A DNA stretch of 64,000 bases from Mycobacterium sp. E2479 (GTDB taxonomy: Bacteria; Actinomycetota; Actinomycetes; Mycobacteriales; Mycobacteriaceae): NCBI RefSeq assembly GCF_001667925.1, contig NZ_LZJR01000006.1, positions 32,650-96,649 of the forward strand. The letters run 5' to 3'. Numbering within the stretch: position 1 is the stretch's first letter; every line of letters starts with the position of its first letter. Below are positions 26,403 through 34,371 of the stretch, piece by piece. Position numbers and translations under genes: made by a program. The notes beneath the pieces were generated by a model that saw nothing but the letters and a program-made list of their open reading frames with translations, ran no database searches and was not told where the DNA came from.

Positions 26403-27284
26403 ATGGGTCTGGCATGGCAGCAGGGCCCGCTGGCGGCGGGATCGCTAGGACACTTTTTGACCGAACAGCCCATGCCACCACGGCTGCTGTTCGCCGAGCC
26501 GCTGCGCCGCCGGATGCGGGTGCGTTTCGCGGATCGGTGGATCGCCGACAGCGAGGATGTGATCCTCCTGCACGAACCGGGTCGCTACCCGGTCGCCTAC
26601 TTCCCCCGAGCTGATATCGAAGAGGAAACGCTGCTCGCCGAGGACCGGGTGACGCAGCACCGCGACCTTGGGGCCACACACTGGTTCACCGTCTCCGCCG
26701 CAGGACGCGAAACAAACCACAGCGCTTGGGAACACACCGGGCTGCCCGCCCACGCGGCCGTGCTCGCCGGCCGGGTGGCGTTTGCCTGGCGTGGCATGGA
26801 CGCCTTCTACGAAGAAGAGGAACGGATCGTCGGACACGCGGCAGACGCCTACCATCGCATCGACATCCGTTCCACCGCAAGGCATCTCGTCGTCCGAGAT
26901 GGCGACCAAGTGATCGCCGACACCCATCGCCCGCTGGCGCTGTATGAGTCCGGTTTTGCCCCCCGATGGTACGTGCCGCGCGAAGATACCGACGAATCCG
27001 CTCTGAAACTCATTGATATCCAAACTTTTTGCCCATACAAGGGGATCTGTAGCTATTACGACATCGGTGACCATCAGCGGGCCGCATGGTCTTACGTCGA
27101 CGCCTGGACGGAGGTCGCACGGGTGCGCAATCTGGTGTCCTTCGAACCCGACAAGATCGAAGTGCACCTCGACGGCAGGCAACTTCAGCTGGAACCCGGC
27201 CAGACCGTTATCCCGCATGGTGTCGACCGCGGGCTCGACACCGACGAGGTGTTGGAGAAGAAGCCGGCGCGGGGCACCTCATGA
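26403..27284 (+). CDS. Tandem DUF427 protein
   Basis: A 293-residue protein with two DUF427 modules. In the first, residues about 40-140 hold RMRVRFADRWIADSEDVILLHEPGRYPVAYFPRAD and a degenerate cap. In the second, about 165-270, RHLVVRDGDQVIADTHRPLALYESGFAPRWYVPRED and CPYKGICSYYDIGD carry the conserved Cys-Pro-Tyr-Lys-Gly segment. Function of DUF427 is not established; the conserved Cys/Lys/Tyr cluster suggests a small-molecule or redox role. The ATG at 26403 follows GAGGAAGG. Its stop overlaps the next start by four bases (ATGA). Confidence 0.85.
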   Translation: MGLAWQQGPLAAGSLGHFLTEQPMPPRLLFAEPLRRRMRVRFADRWIADSEDVILLHEPGRYPVAYFPRADIEEETLLAEDRVTQHRDLGATHWFTVSAAGRETNHSAWEHTGLPAHAAVLAGRVAFAWRGMDAFYEEEERIVGHAADAYHRIDIRSTARHLVVRDGDQVIADTHRPLALYESGFAPRWYVPREDTDESALKLIDIQTFCPYKGICSYYDIGDHQRAAWSYVDAWTEVARVRNLVSFEPDKIEVHLDGRQLQLEPGQTVIPHGVDRGLDTDEVLEKKPARGTS

Positions 27285-27712
27285 GGGCGTCCATCGAAGT
27301 CGTCATTCTGCCGGTCGCGGATCCCGATCGCTCGTTACGGTTCTACCGTGACCAGGTTGGCTTCAACCTCGACGTCGATTACGCGCCCACCCCCCATTTC
27401 CGGGTCATCCAGTTGACGCCCGAGGGCTCGGGCACCTCAATCCAGTTCGGCGTGGGCCTTACCGATGCGCCGAGTGGGTCGGTGCGGGGCCTGTATCTCG
27501 TGGTCTTCGACATCGAGGCCTGTCGCGCAGAGTTGACCGGTCGCGGCATAACCGTCAGCGAGATACGTCATAAGGACACCGACGGCGGCTGGAGCGGCAG
27601 GTTCCTCCCGGGTACCGATCCCGGTCGCGGTGACTATGCGAGCGTCGCTGACTTCCACGATCCCGACGGCAATGCTTGGGTGGTGCAGGAGCGGAACCAT
27701 CAGCCGGCCTGA
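27281..27712 (+). CDS. VOC/glyoxalase-family protein
   Basis: A 143-residue protein starting at the ATG that overlaps the DUF427 stop, so the two are translationally coupled. It has one complete VOC fold: EVVILPVADPDRSLRFYRDQVGF, then FRVIQLTPEGSGTSIQFG, YLVVFDIEA, and VADFHDPDGNAWVVQE. The final Glu and the DPDGN turn are at metal-site positions. Substrate unknown; the neighbourhood (quinone reductase, HAD, cupin) suggests turnover of a reactive organic compound. Confidence 0.83.
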   Translation: MRASIEVVILPVADPDRSLRFYRDQVGFNLDVDYAPTPHFRVIQLTPEGSGTSIQFGVGLTDAPSGSVRGLYLVVFDIEACRAELTGRGITVSEIRHKDTDGGWSGRFLPGTDPGRGDYASVADFHDPDGNAWVVQERNHQPA

Positions 27713-27751
27713 CGGCGGCTCAGGCACAAAGCGGCAGATCGGAAGGTAGCG

Positions 27752-28345
27752 GTGGCGGAACGAGACACCACTCCTGAGCGGGTGCGCGGGTTCTCCGATG
27801 GCGTCTTCGCGGTGCTCATCACCATCCTGGTGTTAGAGCTCAGGCCGCCGAGCGACCACGGTTTCCGCGCCCTGCTTCCGCTGTGGCCCACCGGGCTGAG
27901 CTACGTGGTGAGCTATTTGTTCATCGCGATCGTCTGGGTCAATCATCATCACCTGTTCAACTACGCTCAGGTCGCGACGCCACGATTGGTGTGGTCGAAC
28001 TTCGCGCACCTGTTTTCGGCGTCGCTGATCCCGTTCACCACCGAGTGGATCGCCGACAGTAGGCTGGCCCCGGCGCCGGTATCCCTGTACGCCGCAGTCT
28101 TCGTCCTGGTCAACATCACCTACCTGGCGCTGTGTTGGGAAGCGGTGGATCGGCCGTCGCACCAAGGTGTTTCGGCGCGGATGCGCCGCATGCTGCAAAT
28201 GAGATCGTTCATCACCCTCGGGGTTTTCGTGACGGCAGCGCTGATCGCCCTATGGTGGCCGGTGGCGGCGATGGCACTGATTGTGCTGTGCCTCGTGGGG
28301 TACCTGAGACCGGATGTTCCGCAACGAAAGAATGTTGAGCACTAA
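27752..28345 (+). CDS. TMEM175-family potassium channel (DUF1211)
   Basis: A 197-residue membrane protein with about six helices. The N-terminal RVRGFSDGVFAVLITILVLEL is the TMEM175 signature RxxxFSDG, whose first helix lines the pore with Ile/Leu gates instead of a TVGYG filter. WVNHHHLFNYA and VSLYAAVFVLVNITYLAL mark later helices. Bacterial TMEM175 proteins are tetrameric, weakly K+-selective leak channels. The start is GTG at 27752 after GGAAGGTAGCG. It lies 39 bp after the VOC gene and two bases before the HAD gene, so it is embedded in the operon. Confidence 0.85.
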   Translation: MAERDTTPERVRGFSDGVFAVLITILVLELRPPSDHGFRALLPLWPTGLSYVVSYLFIAIVWVNHHHLFNYAQVATPRLVWSNFAHLFSASLIPFTTEWIADSRLAPAPVSLYAAVFVLVNITYLALCWEAVDRPSHQGVSARMRRMLQMRSFITLGVFVTAALIALWWPVAAMALIVLCLVGYLRPDVPQRKNVEH

Positions 28346-28347
28346 CC

Positions 28348-29043
28348 ATGGCGCCAGCACCCGCACCGTCCGTCCTCGTCTTCGACGTGAACGAGACGCT
28401 ACTCGACATCGAGTCCCTCGCACCACTTTTCGGTGGGCTATTCGGTGACGAACGGATGGTGCGCGAATGGTTCGCGCAGCTGGTCATGTACTCGATGACC
28501 ATCACGCTGGCCGAGCGCTATGTGACGTTTCCCGTGTTGGGTCAGGGGGTGCTGCGCATGCTGGGCGGCATCCACCGGGTGGGCGTCACGGACGACGACC
28601 TGGACCGCCTGAAGACCGCGCTGCTCACCATGCCGGCACACCCCGATGCCGCCGACGGCCTCGCCGTCCTGCGTGACAACGGTTTTCGGCTGGTCACGTT
28701 GAGTAACTCCCCGCCGAATCCGGATGGCCCGACGGCACTGCAAAGATCCGGGCTGGCAGACTTTTTCGAACACCAACTCAGTGTCGATGCTCGCAGCGTG
28801 TTCAAACCCTCGCCCGCCGTGTATCGGTACGTGTGCGAGACGCTCGGGGTGGCTCCCCCGGATTGCATGATGGTGGCCGCGCACGTCTGGGACATCATCG
28901 GTGCGCAGAACGTCGGCTTCAGTGGAGCTCTGCTCACCCGCCGCGGCAACACACCGCTACCGGTCGACGGACTACCGCAGCCGAATATCGTCGCCAATGA
29001 TCTGCGTGAGCTCGCCGAGCTACTCGGGCCCCGCGATAATTGA
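28348..29043 (+). CDS. Haloacid dehalogenase-like hydrolase (type II HAD)
   Basis: A 231-residue HAD protein. Motif I FDVNETLLD holds the nucleophilic Asp at residue 13, motif II is VTLSNSPP, motif III is the Lys in FKPSPAVYRY, and motif IV is AAHVWDIIGAQNVG. The residues between resemble L-2-haloacid dehalogenases more than phosphatases, although DVNETLLD (Asn-Glu instead of Tyr-Gly) is a variant form. It could hydrolyse a C-halogen or phosphate bond. Together with the Asp-nucleophile alpha/beta hydrolase at 22.9 kb, it hints at haloorganic metabolism in this block. Confidence 0.83.
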   Translation: MAPAPAPSVLVFDVNETLLDIESLAPLFGGLFGDERMVREWFAQLVMYSMTITLAERYVTFPVLGQGVLRMLGGIHRVGVTDDDLDRLKTALLTMPAHPDAADGLAVLRDNGFRLVTLSNSPPNPDGPTALQRSGLADFFEHQLSVDARSVFKPSPAVYRYVCETLGVAPPDCMMVAAHVWDIIGAQNVGFSGALLTRRGNTPLPVDGLPQPNIVANDLRELAELLGPRDN

Positions 29044-29046
29044 CCC

Positions 29047-29514
29047 ATGGCCACTTCAGACGGATTTCATCCAGACTTCGACGACACGGCAAGGCCGGTC
29101 GCGCTGAACCGGATACGTCACATCAAGGCGTCGGAGATCAGCTCCGACACAGCACAATCGGAGGGGCTACGACGCTTCGCCGCCCTGTCCGGCAGCTCGG
29201 TCGGCGCGGAGAAGCTCTGGATGGGCGAGACGCACGCGTCGCCGCAATCGGCCTCGGACAACCACCATCACGGTGACTCCGAGACCGCCATCTACGTGCG
29301 AACCGGCAACCCGGAATTCGTCTTTCATGACGGCACCGGCGAGGTCCGCATCGCCGCTGCGCCTGGTGACTATGTTTTCATTCCGCCGTATCTGCCGCAC
29401 CGGGAGGAAAACCCCGACCCCAACACCACTGCCGAGGTCGTGATCGCCCGCAGCAGCCAGGAAGCCATCGTGATCAATCTCCCGGCCCTGTATCCGCTGA
29501 CCGACCCTCAGTAG
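29047..29514 (+). CDS. Single-domain cupin
   Basis: A 155-residue cupin. Motif 1 is NHHHGDSETAIYV, carrying the metal-binding His residues and Glu. Motif 2 is GDYVFIPPYLPHREENP with the last His ligand. The preceding segment FAALSGSSVGAEKLWMGE is the usual first strand pair. It may be a metal-dependent dioxygenase/isomerase or a ligand sensor. It starts three bases after the HAD stop and ends the rightward run. Its last seven bases overlap the 3' end of the convergent VOC gene. Confidence 0.82.
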   Translation: MATSDGFHPDFDDTARPVALNRIRHIKASEISSDTAQSEGLRRFAALSGSSVGAEKLWMGETHASPQSASDNHHHGDSETAIYVRTGNPEFVFHDGTGEVRIAAAPGDYVFIPPYLPHREENPDPNTTAEVVIARSSQEAIVINLPALYPLTDPQ

Positions 29515-29906
29515 ACGGCGATCTCGATCAGGTTGCCGTCGACGTCACGGCAGTAGTGCGAGGTCATCTCCCCGAGCGCACCCACCTTGGTCACCGGTCC
29601 GCGGATCACTTCCACTCCACACGCGGCGAGATGGGCACGAACGTCCTGCGCGCCTGCACGGGTGACGAAACACAGGTCTTCGGAACCGGCGGCCTCCACC
29701 GACCCGGTGAACCAATTCGGATCGTCGGCCAGCGCCCCGACGGGTCGCAGATTGATCTTCTGATCCCCGAAGCGCAGGGCCGTCCTCTGCGACGGGCCGA
29801 ACGTCTCGCGCCGCATGCCCAGCACCCGCTCGTACCACGCGGCGGTCGCCTCGACGTCGCGGCAATTCAAGACAATGTGGTCGAACCGCTCCACGGCGAT
29901 CGGCAC
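29508..29906 (-). CDS. VOC-family protein (second, leftward)
   Basis: A 132-residue VOC protein resembling the YwkD/biphenyl-diol-dioxygenase-like single modules: VERFDHIVLNCRDVEATAAWYERVLGM, then RTALRFGDQKINLRP, DLCFVT, and MTSHYCRDVDGNLIEIAVY. His, His and Glu at metal positions are visible. I chose the GTG at 29906 because GGAGGG lies six bases upstream and the fold begins right there; a frame from 30029 adds about 41 residues without VOC character. It is divergent from the GntR gene and overlaps the cupin 3' end by seven bases. Confidence 0.8.
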   Translation of the reverse strand: MPIAVERFDHIVLNCRDVEATAAWYERVLGMRRETFGPSQRTALRFGDQKINLRPVGALADDPNWFTGSVEAAGSEDLCFVTRAGAQDVRAHLAACGVEVIRGPVTKVGALGEMTSHYCRDVDGNLIEIAVY

Positions 29907-30061
29907 CTTCAACCCTCCCGACCCGCGCAAGGCCCGTACCCACCTGTGGTCGGCTGACCACGCGCGAAAACCATTCGCTACCAGAGTAATCCGTTCAACT
30001 GCCGCTTGCGCCACGGAGCCTCCCTTCACCCCCGGGCGGACAGAACGTTTTAATACATCTT

Positions 30062-30889
30062 GTGGCTTTTGATCAGTTGGACCTCGACATTGCCGACCTT
30101 CGGATATCCCGTGGCAGCGTGCCGGCCAGCACTCAACTCGCCGAAGGGCTCAAGGCGGCCATCGTCAAACAGCGTCTGCCCCGCGGCGCGCGATTGCCCA
30201 CCGAGCGAGAACTCATCGATCGCACCCGCCTGAGCAGGGTGACCGTGCGCGCCGCCGTCGGGCTGCTCGAACGCCAGGGGTGGCTGGTACGAAAGCAAGG
30301 CCTGGGCACGTTTGTAGCCAACCCGGTGAAGCAAGAACTCGGGCCCGGCGTGCGCACCATCACCGAGGTGCTGGCGGGCTCCGGGATCACGCCGAACGTC
30401 GACGTCTTGTCGCATCGTGTCGAGGACGCGCCACAACGCGTTGCCGAGGCATTGGGCCTGTCCAAAGTCCTGTGTGTGCACCGGCGTTTTCGCGATGGTG
30501 AGCATCCCCTTGCCCTGATGATCGCCTACCTGCCACCGGGTGTGGGCAAGGCCGCGGAGCCACTTCTGAAGAGCGCGACCGACGAGCAGACCGCGCAGGC
30601 GATGGAAAGCACCTACACCATGTGGGAGCGGCGACTGGACGTTCCCATCTCCCGAGCCAACTACGAGATTCACGCGGCCGGTGCCTCGCTGGAAGTGGCC
30701 GGCGCTCTGAATCTGCCGTTGGGGTCTCCCGTGCTGGTGCTCGAGCGCACCAGCTACGGCCACGACGACAAGCCGCTCGAGGTGGTGGAGTTCCATTACC
30801 GTCCCGAGCGGTACAGATTTTCGGTCACGTTGCCGCGCTCGGTGCCCAGCCCCGGCGCCGGAATCGTGGAACGGCGCGAGTCGACCTGA
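30062..30889 (+). CDS. GntR/HutC-family regulator (Rv0792c-like)
   Basis: A 275-residue transcription factor. The N-terminal winged helix (about residues 20-90) has STQLAEGLKAAIVKQRLPRGARLPTERELI and RVTVRAAVGLLERQGWLVRKQGLGTFVA, the classic GntR form. The C-terminal UTRA domain (about 105-260) ends in VLVLERTSYGHDDKPLEVVEFHYRPERY, the HutC ligand fold. It is the only clear H37Rv-like gene (Rv0792c) in this accessory stretch. The start is GTG at 30062 with no clear Shine-Dalgarno. It may regulate the divergent VOC gene. Confidence 0.85.
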   Translation: MAFDQLDLDIADLRISRGSVPASTQLAEGLKAAIVKQRLPRGARLPTERELIDRTRLSRVTVRAAVGLLERQGWLVRKQGLGTFVANPVKQELGPGVRTITEVLAGSGITPNVDVLSHRVEDAPQRVAEALGLSKVLCVHRRFRDGEHPLALMIAYLPPGVGKAAEPLLKSATDEQTAQAMESTYTMWERRLDVPISRANYEIHAAGASLEVAGALNLPLGSPVLVLERTSYGHDDKPLEVVEFHYRPERYRFSVTLPRSVPSPGAGIVERREST

Positions 30890-31006
30890 GCGTGGGCCGA
30901 AACTCCCGCGAGGACGCGCTCACTCAGCGAATTCTCAACCGATTCTTCGGTGCCGCTTGGCTTGGCTCCAAGCATTCCCAAAGTCACGGGCCGGACCATC
31001 GAACTC

Positions 31007-31474
31007 ATGACGAATGAGCAGCTGTGCGCGAACCTGGTCGAGCGTTACCTGCGCACCCGCGGGCGCCGATATTTTCGCGGCCACCACGACGGCGAATACT
31101 TCTTCGTCAGCAACGCTCCGCGGCGCCTGCATGTTCACTTCGAGATCTCTCCCGCGCACGACGACGTGTTGGTCATCCGCATCAGTCCCGCGTGCTACTT
31201 CCCGGCGGTCGATCGACCGTGGGTGACGTACTTCTGCGACCGATGGAACCGGCTTGACCGCCAGGTCACCGCGATCGTGCACGGCTCGTCGGATCCGCAG
31301 CGCGTTGGCGTAATGGCCCGCAAGTCGCAATGGATCCGAGACGACGTCACCTTCAACGATTTCGCTTCGTTCCTAGACCAGACCATCGCGGACGCCACCG
31401 AGCTTTTCGAGGAGCTGAACCCCCCGGTCGAATCGCCGCCCATGGAACGGCCGTTGCTGCGCGACGTCGGCTGA
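31007..31474 (+). CDS. YbjN-family protein
   Basis: A 155-residue soluble protein. Opening TNEQLCANLVERYLRTRGRRYFRGH is followed by strands EYFFVSNAPRRLHVHFEIS and DVLVIRISPACYFPA, then VTYFCDRWNRLDRQVTAIVH and a C-terminal helix DFASFLDQTIADATELFEEL. This is the YbjN / type-III-chaperone-like fold. In actinobacteria these proteins have no settled function; E. coli YbjN is linked to stress and motility. The ATG at 31007 lies 117 bp after GntR. It could be the Rv0789c counterpart by position, but I cannot confirm that. Confidence 0.68.
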   Translation: MTNEQLCANLVERYLRTRGRRYFRGHHDGEYFFVSNAPRRLHVHFEISPAHDDVLVIRISPACYFPAVDRPWVTYFCDRWNRLDRQVTAIVHGSSDPQRVGVMARKSQWIRDDVTFNDFASFLDQTIADATELFEELNPPVESPPMERPLLRDVG

Positions 31475-31507
31475 CGTCAGCCTACCCCTTTTCCAGCAAA
31501 CGGATAT

Positions 31508-31539
31508 GGCATTCTCTCAAATGGAGAGGATGATATGCC
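31508..31539. promoter_or_regulatory. Nested inverted repeats before the acyltransferase
   Basis: CTCTC (31514-31518) pairs with GAGAG (31524-31528), and around it GGCAT (31508-31512) pairs with ATGCC (31535-31539). This lies about 75 bp before the acyltransferase start. It looks like an operator or leader hairpin; no regulator is adjacent. Confidence 0.3.
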
Positions 31540-31614
31540 AACCGGACGCTGAGGTTTGAGAGCGGCGTCGCATCGGCAACAACTAGCACGAGCCGGAACA
31601 GACAGCGAGGGGCC

Positions 31615-32430
31615 ATGACGGGCAACGGTGTTGACGCGGCGGACAACTACGAAACCGCCAAATGGGATCCCGCTTTCACCGAGCAGGTGGCAAAGATGCT
31701 CGGACCGGCCATCAAGCGGTACTACCGGGCCGAGGTGCGAAACCTGGACAACATCCCATCCTCGGGCGGAGTCCTCTTGGTCTCCAATCACTCGGGCGGC
31801 ATGCTGACCCCGGACGTGCTGATCTTCTCGCCGGCCTTCTACGACAGGTTCGGCTATGACCGCCCCGTCTACACGCTGGGCCACTACGGGCTGTTCATGG
31901 GGCCGTTGGACGGCTGGTTGCGCCGCCTCGGAGTGATCGAGGCCAGCCGCGAAAACGCCGCCACCGCCCTGCACTCCGGCGCGGTAGTGCTGGTATTCCC
32001 CGGCGGCGACTACGACTCCTACCGGCCGACCTTCAGTGCGAACACCATCGACTTCAATGGCCGCACCGGCTACGTGCGGACCGCCATCGAGGCCGGGGTG
32101 CCGATCGTGCCGACCGTATCCATCGGCGCCCAGGAGACTCAGCTGTTCCTGACCCGGGGCAACTGGCTGGCCCGCAAGCTGGGGCTGACCAAAGCGCGAA
32201 TGGACATTCTGCCGATCAGCTTCGGGTTCCCCTTCGGCTTGAGCGTCATCTTCCCGCCCAACGTGCCCCTGCCGGCGAAGGTTGTCACCGAGGTTCTCGA
32301 GCCGATCGACATCACTGCCCAATTCGGCCGTGACCCCGACGTCGACGAGGTCGACGCCCACGTCCGTGCCGTCATGGAAGCCGCGCTCAAGCGGCTCGCC
32401 GGTGAGCGCCGGTTCCCGATCCTGGGCTGA
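31615..32430 (+). CDS. PlsC-like lysophospholipid acyltransferase
   Basis: A 271-residue membrane-associated acyltransferase. Block I is SNHSGGMLTPD (NHxxxxxD-type, about residue 58). Block II lies around GVIEASRENA. Block III is VLVFPGGDYDSYRP (PGG/E-type, about 125). Block IV is AGVPIVPTVS. Such enzymes transfer fatty acyl groups to lysophosphatidic acid or a related acceptor. It is followed by the remnant of a wax-ester-synthase/diacylglycerol acyltransferase, so this spot may once have held a lipid-storage gene pair. The ATG is preceded by AGCGAGGGGCC. Confidence 0.86.
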   Translation: MTGNGVDAADNYETAKWDPAFTEQVAKMLGPAIKRYYRAEVRNLDNIPSSGGVLLVSNHSGGMLTPDVLIFSPAFYDRFGYDRPVYTLGHYGLFMGPLDGWLRRLGVIEASRENAATALHSGAVVLVFPGGDYDSYRPTFSANTIDFNGRTGYVRTAIEAGVPIVPTVSIGAQETQLFLTRGNWLARKLGLTKARMDILPISFGFPFGLSVIFPPNVPLPAKVVTEVLEPIDITAQFGRDPDVDEVDAHVRAVMEAALKRLAGERRFPILG

Positions 32431-32457
32431 CCGTGAACGGGCCACGGGAGGTGGCGT

Positions 32458-32722
32458 GTGAAAAGACTCGACGGCGTGGACCCGAAGCCGCCCTACAGCC
32501 AGACGCCCAACCTACACACGCACTGAAGGTGGCAGTCATCGACCGGTCAACATCACGGTGTGGAGTTACGTGGACCGGCTCGGCGTCGCGGTGCTCACCG
32601 ACGACCGGACCTTCAACGACCCGCACGAGGCGACGGATGCCATTGCCGCGTCATTCGCCGAATTGCGCGATGCCGCAGGCATTTCCGCTCAGCCGGCGAG
32701 CACGCCGTCCAGCACCGAATAG
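32458..32722 (+). pseudogene. Remnant of a wax ester synthase / DGAT gene (WS/DGAT)
   Basis: The GTG at 32458, behind GGGAGGTGG, starts MKRLDGVDPKPPYSQTPNL, the N-terminus of WS/DGAT proteins. After HTH there is a frameshift (in-frame TGA at 32524), but LKVAVID continues in the next frame. The sequence then jumps to NITVWSYVDRLGVAVLTDD and FNDPHEATDAIAASFAELRD, the C-terminal end of the same family, in a third frame to a stop at 32722. Nearly 400 central residues, including the HHxxxDG site, are missing. The relic overlaps the last 34 bases of purQ on the other strand. Confidence 0.75.
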
Positions 32723-33363
32723 AACAGGCCCAGGCCGTCATCGGAGGGCCCGGTCAGCGCCTCGATGGCGTGCTCGGGATGCGGCATCAAACCCACCACG
32801 CGGCCGTTGGCCGAACTGACCCCAGCGATGTCATGCAGCGAGCCGTTGGCGTTCTCGTGGTATCGGAACACCACCCGCCCCTCGCCCTCGAGTTCCTCGA
32901 TCACGTCAGCAGGCGCTACGTAGCGTCCCTCTCCCGATTTCAGCGGGACCAACAGGTCGGCGTCGGGCTCGAAGCGCGACGTCCAGGCCGTCGAAGTCGA
33001 CGCCACCCGCAGCCACACGTCGCGGCAGATAAAGTGCAGACCCACATTTCGGGTCAGTGCCCCCGGCAACAGTCCTGCCTCGCAGAGCACCTGAAATCCG
33101 TTGCAAATGCCCAACACCGGCATGCCCCGCCGCGCGGCCGCCACCACCTCGGTCATCACCGGGGCGAACCGGGCGATCGCACCGGCCCGCAGATAGTCGC
33201 CGTAGGAGAACCCGCCGGGCACCACCACGGCATCCACGTTCTTCAGATCGGCGTCTGCATGCCACAGATTGACGGCCTCGGCGCCGACCCGCCGCGCCGC
33301 GCGTGCAGCGTCCACGTCGTCGAGCGTGCCGGGAAACGTGATGATCCCAATGCGTGCCGTCAC
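32689..33363 (-). CDS. purQ: Phosphoribosylformylglycinamidine synthase, glutaminase subunit
   Basis: The class I glutamine amidotransferase subunit that feeds ammonia to PurL, 224 residues. The nucleophile Cys lies in [15 protein letters not shown] near residue 86. The catalytic His/Glu pair lies in [14 protein letters not shown] near residue 199. It overlaps purS by four bases (33360-33363), so PurS and PurQ are made together, while PurL is encoded 18 kb away. Its 3' end overlaps the antisense WS/DGAT relic. Confidence 0.97.
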   Translation of the reverse strand: MTARIGIITFPGTLDDVDAARAARRVGAEAVNLWHADADLKNVDAVVVPGGFSYGDYLRAGAIARFAPVMTEVVAAARRGMPVLGICNGFQVLCEAGLLPGALTRNVGLHFICRDVWLRVASTSTAWTSRFEPDADLLVPLKSGEGRYVAPADVIEELEGEGRVVFRYHENANGSLHDIAGVSSANGRVVGLMPHPEHAIEALTGPSDDGLGLFYSVLDGVLAG

Positions 33364-33599
33364 TGCTTCTCCCGGCTGATCGTCCAGTCTTCGATCACGG
33401 TGTTCGCCAACAGCGATTCCGCGATCTCGGCGAGCGCCGAATCGTCGACACTGTCGTCCACTTCGAGCTCAAATCGCTTGCCCTGCCGCACATCTGAGAT
33501 TCCCGGATGTCCGAGGCGACCCAGTGCGCCTACAATCGCTTGACCTTGCGGATCGAGAATCTCCGCTTTGGGCATCACGCTTACGATCACCCGGGCCAC
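33360..33599 (-). CDS. purS: Phosphoribosylformylglycinamidine synthase subunit PurS
   Basis: A 79-residue Pur[24 protein letters not shown], then [13 protein letters not shown] and a C-terminal [14 protein letters not shown]. PurS dimers bridge PurL and PurQ and help channel ammonia. The GTG at 33599 is preceded by GAGGAGGAG on the minus strand, a strong ribosome binding site. It is the first gene of the purS-purQ pair. Confidence 0.96.
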   Translation of the reverse strand: MARVIVSVMPKAEILDPQGQAIVGALGRLGHPGISDVRQGKRFELEVDDSVDDSALAEIAESLLANTVIEDWTISREKQ

Positions 33600-33660
33600 C
33601 GGCGCTCCTCCTCAGTTGGCGTTCCGGCGTCACTCTACCGGCGAAAGCGCAGCTCGGGGG

Positions 33661-34353
33661 TCACGGGCACGAGGCAATGTAGGCCTCGCACAGGGGTGCG
33701 CCCATGCCATTGAGCACCGGATCGTCGGCCATCGACGGCCAGGCCACCTGCGGCGGCGCCGTGGACCAGAGCGTGACCTCGCTGATCGTGCTGCTGGCCG
33801 GGTGGGCGAACAGGTAGGTGTGCATCACCACCGGGCCTCTGATCACGGCGGCCATCCGGTTCGCTTCGTCGCTGGTCAGCGACGGTGACTCCTGCGGTGC
33901 GCGCTGTTGGCAGGCCCGCAGGGCGGCGACGGCACTGCTGAAGGCCGTGGTCGCGATGGCCCCACCTCGGGCGGTGTCACCCCGCCAGTGCAAGACCTGG
34001 GCCTGCAGTTGCCACTGTCCGTCGGGATGCTGAACCGTCGCGCGAGCCGAGACGGCCGAGTCTCGAGGATCCCGGGGTATCGCCGGCGCCGCGCACAACT
34101 CCTCGAACCGGAACCGGGGGCCGGGCGCCGAACCGGTCGTCTGCGCGGCCTGGTCGGCGAGCGCTGGCCAGTGGTACACGGCGTCAAGTGGCACGGCATG
34201 CTGATCGATCCACGCGGTGTTCGGGATCCGATCGCACACGCTCGGGCAAGTCTCCGGGTCTGCGTGTGCAGGGATGACGACGGTCAGAGCAACGGCAAAA
34301 GTGCCGGCGACCAGCATCGTGGCCAGGATCACGCGCATCGGCAGCTTGTCCAT
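33661..34353 (-). CDS. Secreted protein of unknown function (Rv0787-like)
   Basis: A 230-residue exported protein. The ATG at 34353 begins MDKLPMRVILATMLVAG, a signal peptide ending near VIPAHADP, with likely cleavage after AHA. The mature part has several Cys (PSVCDRI, EELCAAP, RACQQ, APLCEAYIASC) and regular strand-like segments (VSARATVQHPDGQWQLQAQVLHW). On the minus strand TACGAT lies nine bases before the ATG, so a very short or absent leader is likely. It is divergent from the metallo-beta-lactamase-fold gene with only 18 bases between starts. No catalytic family recognised. Confidence 0.72.
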   Translation of the reverse strand: MDKLPMRVILATMLVAGTFAVALTVVIPAHADPETCPSVCDRIPNTAWIDQHAVPLDAVYHWPALADQAAQTTGSAPGPRFRFEELCAAPAIPRDPRDSAVSARATVQHPDGQWQLQAQVLHWRGDTARGGAIATTAFSSAVAALRACQQRAPQESPSLTSDEANRMAAVIRGPVVMHTYLFAHPASSTISEVTLWSTAPPQVAWPSMADDPVLNGMGAPLCEAYIASCP

Positions 34354-34371
34354 CAAGGCACAATCGTAGAT

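Noticed and set aside
31477..31614. Small protein gene between the YbjN-type gene and the acyltransferase
   Set aside because: Only very short frames with stops; the stretch is better explained by the nested inverted repeat and promoter DNA.
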